Below are positions 1-9,600 of a stretch of DNA of 64,000 bases, in pieces. The position numbers and the translations under genes are program-made. The notes beneath the pieces were generated by a model. That model had not been told where the DNA came from. It saw only the letters and a program-made list of their open reading frames with translations, and ran no database searches. Every line of letters starts with the position of its first letter. Positions within the stretch are counted from its first letter, which is position 1. Source of the DNA: Anas platyrhynchos (taxonomy: Eukaryota; Chordata; Aves; Anseriformes; Anatidae); NCBI RefSeq assembly GCF_047663525.1, contig NC_092605.1, positions 2,666,001 through 2,730,000 of the forward strand, written 5' to 3'.

Positions 1-2361
1 ACGAAGCCCTGAAGTCCATCCGAGCGCAGGTGGCACAGCTGAATATTGCAAGCACGATGCTGAAAGCATCTTCTGCTTTCTGCTGCGGCCAGGGCTGAAG
101 GGAAGTGCAGTTTCCACGCTCCAGGCAGAGTTTTGTCTCCTCCAGCAGCACCGTGGCCGTGCAGGAGCCGCTCTCCGTGCGGCACAGGTAGGGGCTGCGG
201 AGCGGGGCTGCGCTCAGCCTGGCGAGGCTCTTTGCAGGGAAGAAGCCCTCTGATCAGAGAGCTGCCCTCTCGATTACCGTCCCCCCCCCCCCGACAGGCA
301 GCACTAAAAAAATTAATCTCTGCCAAATTCTCAGAACAACTTTGGAACCGGTTCAAAGGCAGGGAGAGGGCTCCGCAGCTCGGCAGCTGGCTGGAGCCCT
401 GCGCAGTATTTTAGAAAGCTGACGAGCAACCTCCCCTGCAACACGTGAAAGCTGATCCCGAAATGCAGATTGTGGCTCATTTAATTCATCCCGGGGAGCG
501 ATACCTCGGGTGCGAGCCCCTGAGCCTGCAGCCCCTTCCCCAGCAGGACCTGAGCCCGGACAGCTGAGCGCGGTGAGTTATCTGCGCCAGGAATTCCGGC
601 CCCGGCGCTCGCCTTGCAGGGCAGGAGATGGACGGAAAACGGATTCAAGAATGATGCCATTCATTGGGATCGTGTTCTGTGGGTTGGCTACTCGCGTTTG
701 CCCATTTTCCTGGTACTGAGGACGGACAAGGCCAGCGCCGGCGTGCGTGGGGGCTGCGTGGTGCCCCAGGGGTGGGCTGTGGGGACACCCCACAGGTCCC
801 TGCCCATCCCTGGCTCCTCATGGCCATGCTCTCCCACCCCAGGCTTTGCAGGGCCCCAAAGCAAGAAGCTGCTCCCCACGCAGCTCCTGCTCCCGTGGGT
901 CCTGCAGGGACCCTCCTGCGAGCAGCAGTGAGCTCCGGGTATCATTGCGTTCAAATTTTGCATTATCAAACTTCCTTGGCTCTTTCCATTGGAAACTTTT
1001 ACAATTCCCTGCTTGGCTGGAAAAGATGACTGCAGCAAACCCAAATTAGGAATAAATTATACAACAACTTTACATTTTTCTTACAAAGGAAAACTGTGTG
1101 GCAAGAGCTGCGAAAGCACCTCCTTCCTATGTCCTCCCAGCGAGGCTGGCAGTGGATGGCCACCGACTTTGCAGACGTCTCAGGAAAACAACACAAAACA
1201 AGCCCAAAGCCAGCCCCAGTCCCAGGCTGGGGGCTGCTGTCCCCCCCCAGGGCATGCATTCCCTCACCCCCTGCTCCCCACTCCGTGTGACGGCCGCAAG
1301 ATGCAGGAGCAGGCAGCTGCAAGAGCAAATCCACGCGTTCAGAGGAGCTCAGAAAGCTGCATCTGTGTGGCCGGGCGCTGACATATGTGCATCTATTTTC
1401 ACAATGAATGGCCGGAGCAGCAACTCCTGAACCATCTCCGCCTGCTCCTGCAGGGACTGTTGCATTCCCACAGCAGTTTTTGCAATATTCAACTCCCCAG
1501 CTCCCACCCCCCCCCACCCCCCTCCCCGACACGCAAGCCCTTGCAGGACACAAGGCAGAGAGAGTCCGGAATAACCACCGAGTTTAAAAGCAAGCTCCAG
1601 CCTTTCCCACGCTGCTGGCAAAAAAATCACTGCTGTCCCCTACCCAGCCCGGCCCCTCCCGCTGCATCCCAAGCACCGAGCCCCATGCTCCGAAATGCCA
1701 AATAAAGCCCCCCCCTGCACGCTCTCAGCGATCCGGTGCTGCAAAGCACACCGCTGCCTCCGACCAAAAGTTACAAAATATTACCGGGGAGGGTGCGAGG
1801 GGGGGGGAGATCGCTGGAAAATGATCTCAGCCCTGGCACAAGAACAATACTTTCCCATGGAAACATAGGTATATATTTAATTCCTGGTAACTCCACTCAA
1901 GTTTCACCTTTCATCTCGTCCACGGACTTCTTTAAAAGTTTCATTTAATTTTGCACTTGCAATTAGCTCTAATTCTCATGCACCGTGCCCCTTTTGCATG
2001 CACACATCCAGCAGCAAACGCAGCTGCTCTTCAACACCCTTTATCTGTCCTGACTGTGCAAAAGGCAAGAAAAAAAAAAAAAAAGAAAAAAAAAAAAAAA
2101 AGGGCTCAGCAATCCCCGCAGAAGAATTCAAATAACGTCAATGCACAGCTGAACTGCGAGCCCTGCCTTACAGGAACTGTGTGTGTGAGTGCGTGTGTGG
2201 CTGCAAAAAGGCACACGCTAAACAGGAAATGCAACTGAGAGCCACTGAAAAGCCTCAAACTTCAAAATGCAATTGCATCCCGACAAAATGCATGCATGCA
2301 CTGCGAAATGCATGCACGCCTTCTTGCACGTTTTGCAACGAAACGGAAGCAGGAGCCTTAC
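1..2361 (-). other. MAP2K6: Probable MAP2K6 intron 1 (part); no exon seen
   Basis: If the start exon at 2362-2377 is correct, this stretch is the 5' part of MAP2K6 intron 1, beginning with the donor at 2361-2360 and continuing out of the window on the left. I searched the minus strand for the second coding exon (the lysine-rich N-terminus and the following p38-docking region) and found none, which fits the long first intron of this gene in mammals. It contains a poly-C run at 281-292, an A-rich run at 2069-2101 and GC-rich sequence with several overlapping open frames that have no recognisable product. The intron assignment is inference from the exon call and the expected gene order. Confidence 0.45.
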
Positions 2362-2377
2362 CTCTCGCCTGAGACAT
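2362..2377 (-). CDS. MAP2K6: MAP2K6 first coding exon (16 coding bases), partial gene
   Basis: MAP2K6 (MKK6) is the dual-specificity kinase that activates p38 MAP kinases. On the minus strand an ATG at 2377 (adenine at -3, a good initiation context) opens a frame reading M-S-Q-A-R-G. It is cut after the first base of the glycine codon by a GTAAGG donor at 2361-2356. Mammalian MAP2K6 begins M-S-Q-S-K-G and, as I recall, its first coding exon breaks in the same glycine codon. The exon sits at the edge of a G/C-rich island, points away from ABCA5 as MAP2K6 does in human, and is too short for any ORF finder. The kinase domain lies outside the window. The call rests on 16 bases plus gene order. 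Ala-Arg for Ser-Lys differs from the mammalian form, so an unrelated start is possible. Confidence 0.6.
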
Positions 2378-2563
2378 TTTCCCCTTTGCTTTGCTGGGGG
2401 GGAGGGGAAGCACAAAAGACTTTGCCTTGCCTCTCCTCTGGAGCTAGTTTTGCAACAAAGATGCGGACTGCAAGCGCCCGAAAAAAATAAAATAAAATAA
2501 AAATAAAAAAATCTTCGTGCAACGAGGTGGGGGGGGGGGGGGAACTCCTCCCGCCCGCCTGCT

Positions 2564-2604
2564 GCAGCAGCACCACCAGCAGCACCAGCAGCAGCAGCAG
2601 CAGC
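2564..2604. repeat. CAG/CAC triplet repeat
   Basis: The plus strand reads interspersed CAG and CAC triplets ending in five consecutive CAG units. On the MAP2K6 sense strand it reads as CTG/GTG. It lies a little over 180 bases upstream of the MAP2K6 ATG, so it may be transcribed in the 5' UTR. It is flanked by poly-G runs on both sides. Confidence 0.8.
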
Positions 2605-2876
2605 TCTCCTTGCAGCTGGGAAAGGGGGGGGGGGGGGGGGGGGGAAGGAGAGGAAAGCCGTGCAATTGCACGCTTTGCAGGAGCAGCTTCGGGGGCGGGG
2701 GGGGCGGCCTCCCCCCCCTTGGCTTGCACGGCGAGGGCAAGGCTGCGCTGCACCTACATGATGGGCCAGGGCTGGCAGCTCGCAGCTCCAAACTTGGGAG
2801 CCGGGGGGGGGGGGGAGGCAGAACGCGGAGGGGGGGGGGGCGCGCATTGCGCTCGCGCACCCGCCGCGCAGCCTGT

Positions 2877-2889
2877 TGGGAGTTGTAGT
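2877..2889 (-). promoter_or_regulatory. ZNF143/Staf-type binding motif
   Basis: On the minus strand this reads ACTACAACTCCCA, which fits the conserved ACTACAA-TCCCA core recognised by ZNF143 (with THAP11/HCFC1) at many vertebrate CpG-island promoters. It lies about 500 bases 5' of the MAP2K6 ATG inside the island, in the sense orientation of that gene. The motif match is seen directly; its use as a promoter element is inferred. Confidence 0.55.
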
Positions 2890-3169
2890 TTTTTGGGTAA
2901 AGTGCCCCCCCCCCCCCCCCCCCTCGGTGTTTCGTTGCCTGCAGGGGGCGGCGCTGCGCTGCTGCGCGCACCCGCGGAGGCTGCGCGCGGAGGAGGGGGG
3001 GGGAAAGGGAGGGAAATGGAGGGAAATGGGGGGGATGTGGTGCTAAAGGGGGAAGGGGGGGTTGGGGGGAGGCGGTCGGGGGTGGAGTGGTGCGGTGGTG
3101 GGGCTGTGCTGGGGGTGGGTTGGTCTGAATTGAGGTGGGAGTGGGGAGGGGGTTGTGTGCGCTGCTCTG

Positions 3170-3667
3170 GTTGCGTCCCTGCTTGCACACCTGCGGGCAT
3201 CCCTGCCTGAATGCCCGTCTGCACCCCTGTCTGCATCCCTGTTTGCAGCTCTGCATGCACCCCTTGTATGCATCCCTGCCTGCACCCCCACGTGCATCCC
3301 TATCTGCACCTGTCTGCATCCCTGCATGCATCCCTGCTTGCATCCTTGCTTGCATCTCTCTGCACCTGCCTGCATCCCTGCTTAAATCCCTGCTTTCACC
3401 CCTGTGTGCACCCCTGCATCCACCCCTGCTTTTATCCCTGCCTGTATCCATGTGTGCACGCTTGCCTTCCCCCTGCATGCATCCCTGATTGCATTCCTGC
3501 TTGCATCCCTGCATGCACCTTGCATGGTTCCCTACCTTCACCCCTTGCATGCATCCCTGTCTGCACCCTGCATGCATCCCTGCGTGCACATTTGCCTTCA
3601 CCCCTGCTTGTCTCCCTGCCTGCACCCTGCCTGGATCCCGGCCTGCACCCTGCCTTTGTGCCCTGCC
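3170..3667. repeat. 12-bp minisatellite (unit about GCATCCCTGCCT)
   Basis: About 500 bases are built of imperfect 12-base units close to GCATCCCTGCCT on the plus strand, roughly 40 copies, many with single substitutions and a few losing or gaining bases. Because 12 is divisible by three and the unit has no stop codon, most frames stay open. This explains the Cys/His/Pro-rich frames on the plus strand and the Gly/Gln/Met/Cys-rich frame on the minus strand (2444-3724). There is no sign that it encodes protein. It sits just outside the MAP2K6 promoter island. Confidence 0.9.
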
Positions 3668-6600
3668 ATTATTCGGTGCTCCCAGCCCGGTGCTGGCTGC
3701 AGGACGCAGTTGCTGCTGGCACAATTTTGCCCTGGGAGTTACCGGGTGCAGGGAGAAAGCAGTGGCTGCTTAGCACAGGCACTTCCCGGGTGGATTCTCG
3801 GGCTGCTGTGGGACTGGGGAAATGTTTGGGGGTGAACGCAGTGGGATGGCCAGGATGCAGGCAATGGGGGGTGAGGAGGTGGCACCAGCAGGGCCCTTGT
3901 AGGGATCCCCATTGCCCCCTCCACATGCTGGGGTCAGGAGGGTGCTGCTGACCCCCTGCAGAACGGGGGATCCTATCGTGGTGTCCTGCTCAGCACAATG
4001 AACATGAGAAATTGTGGTGGAAAAATGCACTGGAAAGAGCAAAAAATACGCATTCCACTTTGTGCCCGTTGCTTTTAGTTTTTAAGGCACCACCAGAGAC
4101 AAACCTCTCGTCCCTGCGTTCGTACGGTGCCGGGGGCTCTGCACCGTTGTGCACAGCACGGCGGCGGCCTCGTGGCTGCTCTGAGGCACATCAGGTAGCA
4201 TTAAGGATTTGTAGCCTTTTTGTCTTCTCCCCTTGCAGGCAAAGCAGATGCAGCAAGCATGTCCCAAGCCTACGGTGTTTTTTTTGCAGGGCTCTAAGCC
4301 ACATGGGCCAGCTCAGGCCCTGTAGGCTCGCAGGGAGGGGGGGATACCCCACTGTGCAACGAGGAACCCCGCTTGGAGAGACCCTAGGGAAATAAAAGCT
4401 CTTGGCCTTCCTAAAGCAGCCCTTAACAATAAATATTTCATTATGGGAACACTGGAACGGCAACAACAACATAAAACAACACCTAAGTGATAAGAAATGT
4501 ATGCTTTTAAAGTATTTCCAGCTGAATTAGTGGCAAAGATGCTCGGTTATACCCAGCGAAATGCAGGTGGCAGAGGGGAGCCCCGAGGTGGGAAGCAGCA
4601 CTGCCCCTTCTCCTGGGGGGTTTCCTAGGGCTGGGCAATGGGAATTGTTGCAGAGCTGTGTAGAGCTTTTCAAACTCCTAAGTCCTGCAGGCTGTGCCCG
4701 AATTCCCCTTGTCCCAGGCAGGATTCACCCTGCTCCTCTCCAGCAACAGGCCCAGGACCCCCAGCTCTTCTGTTCACACCATCTCCTCCGACGTGCGGCG
4801 CTTCCGAGCTGCGGGTAGAGAAGAAGGCCTTTTGCCTTTTGAGGACGTGTTAAGTAATTTTTTAAGCACCACGGGAGCTGCTGGCTGCAGGTTTTGTTTA
4901 CAGCAGGACGCCTCGATTTGCTGCGGAGCAATTAGTCCGGCGGAGCAGACGCCGAAGCAGAGCAGAGCAATCTGTTCTCCAGCGGCTGCAGAGCCGGGAG
5001 CCGCGGGGAGGCGACCAGAGAAACCTTGTGCAAGGCTGCGCCTCCCAATACACCTAATTGCCTTCCCCAGGAGCATGGCTTTAATCATCCTGTTGTGGCA
5101 ATAAGCGGTGTCCTGCCACCTGCATACCTGGGCAGTGACTTTTTGGAGAGCAGCTCGCCAGCTGGGCTGCAGGACGCGTACAGGAGGTGGGGCATTGCAT
5201 TTATCAGGGTGACAAAGCCCCTGCAGCACCCGCTGCTGTTTCCCTGCCCGTGCTCCGCTGATGTGCAATGCCCATCCCTGGGATGCTCGTGCACCAAAGC
5301 AATGGTAGCAAAAAGCCACAAAATCAAAGCTCCTGGAGAGAGATCAGCTCTCAGGGAAGTTCGTTGTATGATGGATCCACGAGGCTGCACGAAGAGATGT
5401 GATTTCCAAGCCTGGCCATAACTTCTCCTCCAGCACCGACTGTCTCTACATCGCCCGTTCAATTTTATGCATGGTTATGGCTTGTTTATTCCTCCTTCAG
5501 CTTGCTCCCTCATTGCTAAGAGATGAATTTGCTACAGAAAAGGGAAAAAAAATGATAAACATGACGTGGGTTCAGGACACAACTGAAAATTCTCATCTCT
5601 GCACTTGTAAAGAGCCGCTTTGCACTGAGGTACGGATTTGTTTTAGGCTTCCCAGCCCACGCTTTGATCGGGGCGATGGAAGGCACGCTGTGCCATGGGG
5701 TGTTTTGTCCAGGAAAAATACAATTAGAGGTTTTGTTTTCAGTGTTTGCAGGAATGATTGCTTGCAAATAATCTACAGGCCAAAAATGAATCCCAGCGCT
5801 GTGTCCACAAACAATGCAGGCTCGAGGAGCGTTGCTTCTTGGAGCCCTCCTGCTTTGCTCCTCCAGCATTTCTTTATCACCACGTTTCCATCTCAGCCAC
5901 CTGGCTGTTTGGGATGTGTTCCTCCCTGTGCCACAATCCTTCACTGCAGGTTGCAGTTCAGCAGGTGCAGATCCCGGCGCTGTGTGTGCTTTGTACCCAC
6001 CGAGGTGCACACAGTGCAGCACGGAGAGAAGCAACGTGGTGCCTGCAGCCCCACTGAGCTCCTCGTGCCAGGGCTTTTGGGCTCCAAATCACGCTCTGCC
6101 CAGCGCCCTGGGGTGCAGAGGCACTGCTGCTATTACCTAAACCCGGTGTGTATTTTGGGTGATGACCTATGCATGGCAGGATAGAAGTCACAGTGCCTGG
6201 GAAGCGAGATCTTCCCAAACCAATACACTTTGTGTGTGAAGGAATTGGGCAGGAGGAGCATGGCCAGGCAGCACCCACAGCAGGGAGATGTTGTGCTATC
6301 CTACCCTAGGCAATCCTCTCCCCTAGGCAGGATCTTGAGGAATTTGCAGTCATTTTTTGGCTGGTATCAGCCCCAGCAGAGGTGATTGCAGGAGGATGGG
6401 TGGACACCAGCTGGTTCCCTCCTGCTGCTGGGGCGCAGCACGCACACCTCACCTCTCCTCCGGAGCACAGAAAGCATCGGTGCTGAGCAGGATGAGCACT
6501 CTGCTGGCCACTAGGCAGGCAGACGGGGCTGGGCTCACCTCCAGCAGGTGAATTTGCCCCAGGAGTTTCTCCAGGATGAGAGGGACCAGCTAGGCAGAGG

Positions 6601-9600
6601 GGGGCTCTGTGAGGACGGCTGGGGATGGAGCTCGAGGAAAGCCAAGGCGAGCAGCGGGTGCAGATGCTGAGGAGGAGAAAAATGCTTTACGAGCGAGGAG
6701 GTGAGAAACAATGAGGCGTCCTAAGCACGGCCGCTTCTGGGAGCAGAGACCATCTGCTCCTCGTCCTGAATGGTGCCGGGCGATCGCCCCCGTTCTTTTG
6801 TTCCCCGATTTAAAGGGGATTGCAGGCTGGGAGTGCTGTGAAAGCCCAGCAGAGTTCCTGAGAGTTCAGCTCCGCCAGGGCTTTTGTTCTGCCTTGCCTC
6901 TGCTACTTTTTTCCCTGGTGTTTTTCCCTTGCAGCCGCTTGCATGCCACGTGTTTTCCCACTTTGGATGGGTAGAAATGCCGGGGGACACCGCAGCCAGC
7001 AGTGTGCTGCCCCCAGGCAGGTGGGGAGCTCAGGGGGGACACTGACCAGAGGGGCAATGACCAGAGGCTGAGGGCTTCACAGCTCATAAACGTGGCAGAG
7101 GCCGATATACAAAGCCTGCTTACAGCTTAGGAACTGAAGAAATAATGAAGTTTTAGAGGTATAACCCCTGCTGGATAAGAGTGAGGGGCTGAGCACGCTT
7201 CTCCAGGCAAAGCGAGGGCGGTGCTGGTCTCTTTTAGGCTAAAGAAGAGGGGTAGAGATGAAGGTGCTCTATCTCAGATCACTAAGAGCCATGCCATGTG
7301 AGCCAGATCAGATGTTTTACCATTATTTTTGAAAAATGGGAGGCTGATGACAAATTAAGCAGCCTCATACCGCTGGAAACCACTCAGCTGGGAGCTGCTT
7401 TTCCTTTGCAGGCCGGTGTGGGTTTGGATGCTGCGAGTATTGCCTGTTTGTTTCCTCTTTGGACTCCGTCCTATCTGCACTCCATTTGTATGCATATTTT
7501 ACATATATACAATTTATGTACACGTTAAATATACACATGTATGTATGTAAAATAGCTTCTCCAATTACTTTGGTGAAGCAATTGACCAAAACGCATCCTT
7601 CGGGCACCTTGGGAGCACTCAGGGCAGCCCGCAGCCTGTGCTTTGCTGGATTTGCAGGGCTGGCGCTGCTCCCGTGGGCACGGTGGGCACTGCCAGCTCT
7701 GCCAGGGGTCTTTAAATGTCTTTTGGGGTCGTGCACAGCACGTTCAGGCTCGCTGGCATTAAGATTTTGCAGGCATCGTTTGGAGACCCGGCAGTGCGTG
7801 TGGGACAGGAGCAAGAAGCAAATCCAGACTTCCCTAAATTCTCCCTGGGCATGAACATCCAAACCTTTTGGTAAGGTTTAAGCCAGCACCACACGCCCTG
7901 CACCCAGAGCAAGGAGGGAGCATCCAAAACGACCCCATTAAGGTTGCTGCAAGACCAGGATGCCCTGAGCTGCCCCAAAGGAGCCCCAGGGGCTGGCATT
8001 TGCCCCCATCCATCCCGGGCAGAGCCTCCAGGAGCTCGCAGCAGCAGCTGTGTCACCGCCTGCAGATGTGGCTGCGACCTTCGGCCTGGCGGTGGCTGTC
8101 CCCGTGTGTCACCTGCCTCGCTAACGCCCGGCTCGCTGGCTTATCCGTGGCGTTTGTGGGGTTTTTCACCTTGTGGCACCGCTCTGCACTTTGGACTTTG
8201 TTTCTCACTGCTTGTCCCTGATTCCTTCTTTCCACCGGTCATGGAGGATGGCAAGAACTGAATTCTCAGGACTAATGTTTAAAACCTTACCCCAATCTTT
8301 TTTTTTTTCTCCTTTTTTTTTTTCCTTTTTTTCTTTCTTTTTTCTTTTTCTTTCTTTCTTTTCCTTTTTTTTTCTTTTCCTTTTTTTTTTTTTTTTTTCC
8401 AGCAAAACAATTTGCAAGCTGTGTTCCTTCAAAAAAAAAAAAAAAAACAAAACAAAAAAACAAACAACACAAAGCCATGGCTCATTTTTCTGGGCCACTT
8501 GGAAGCCAAGGGGCATCCAGCAGCGGATGCAGCACCGGGAGCATCTCGGGGTGCCTGCACGCTCTCAGGGTGGGGGTGCTCCCACTGCTTGGTGTGTGCA
8601 GCCCCCACCACGCCAGCGTTTGGTGAGGTGTTTTGTTAAACCTTTATTATATTTACGTAGCTCCCAGGGTAACATGGTCTGGAGGTAATTACTGGAGAGG
8701 GCTTTCCTCGTGAATATATCTGAGTAGCCTGTCAAAACCTGTGGCGGTGTTCTGTGCTCCTGTTTAACGTGGTACAAATTTGGATGTCTCACTGAACAGA
8801 TAGATCACTGGGGGCTTGCACAGGCACTGGTAGCCCTGGTGGCCACCAGCCCCATGCTGTTTGCAGGGGCTTTGCCTTCAGGAAGCATTTCAGTGCCCCA
8901 GACCCATCTGCATGATGTTTCTGTCCACAGAAGCCAGCCTTGCCCATGGTCTGGCCTCAAATGTGGTCACCCGATTATTTTTTGGTTGCAGATTGTCCCA
9001 CCTAGCTGGGGTTTGGTAGGAAACCACCTGGAAACTCCCCGTGCTGAGGGTGCAAGGGAATGAGAAGCCCAAATCCTCAGAGCCAGAAGCTCACGGCTCA
9101 CTGGCAGCCAGGGAGAGGAAGGAAGAGGAGGCAAAAAAATGCCCTCCAAAAAAAGAAAAAGAAGCAAAAAAATGACCTCCAGCATGGTTGGATGAGGTTG
9201 AGCAGCTCCAAATGAAAGCAGTGCTAAATAAGGACAGGTAGAGGCCTCTGTGTGAAGGGATGTTTTTATTGGGCTGGCAGCAGGAAGCATAATTTTATTT
9301 AAACAACATATATAGAGAGAGCATGCTTTAATACAAAGTCAGCCAATGCTGTGCTTCCTAAAACAGGAAATTGCATTTTATAACCTGTGTGGCAAAAGTG
9401 ACAGGAAGGGAACACACCTGGTGGTGGGCAGGCGTGGGCTGGCCACGGGCTGCCACACACCACAGCAGAGTTTACCCTTGGGCATCCTCTGGAGGATAAC
9501 TTATCATAATTCTACTTGTTTGCAAAACTGATTTAAAATAGACATTTTAGTTCTTTTTTCTACAAACATGAGGTATTGTTCCTGACCAGAGTGAACAGCT

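Larger units (their letters stand above)
2378..3100 (-). promoter_or_regulatory. MAP2K6: CpG/G-rich promoter island of MAP2K6 with 5' UTR
   Basis: This is a strongly G+C-rich stretch with many CpGs around 2640-2990 and long homopolymers: G-runs at 2529-2542 and 2624-2644 and a C-run at 2905-2923. A CAG/CAC triplet tract lies at about 2564-2604. It lies immediately 5' of the MAP2K6 start exon on the minus strand, so it is the expected position of promoter and 5' UTR. No TATA box is evident. The transcription start cannot be placed from sequence alone. The poly-G and poly-C runs are a frequent cause of sequencing gaps, so their lengths may be unreliable. Apparent long open frames across it on both strands (Pro/Gly/Arg-rich) are products of composition. 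Confidence 0.55.

Noticed and set aside
2938-2956. CTCF-like site (CAGGGGGCGGCGCTG)
   Set aside because: The core is interrupted by extra bases relative to the CTCF consensus, and G-rich islands give such near matches by chance.
2444-3724. 426-codon minus-strand open frame
   Set aside because: It crosses the 12-bp minisatellite and the G/C homopolymers. Its residues are repeat translation (Met/Gln/Gly/Cys) followed by Pro runs. No domain is seen, and it overlaps the MAP2K6 promoter.
3211-3951. 246-codon plus-strand Cys/His/Pro-rich frame
   Set aside because: It is translation of the same 12-bp tandem repeat and its flank. The Cys pattern reflects the repeat unit, not a metallothionein-like or keratin-associated protein.
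4774-5319. 181-codon minus-strand frame in the spacer
   Set aside because: No similarity recognised, no splice or promoter context, and overlapping open frames on the other strand.
8205-8688. Lys-rich (minus) and Phe/Ser-rich (plus) frames
   Set aside because: Both are translations of the pyrimidine tract at 8296-8400 and the adjacent A-run.
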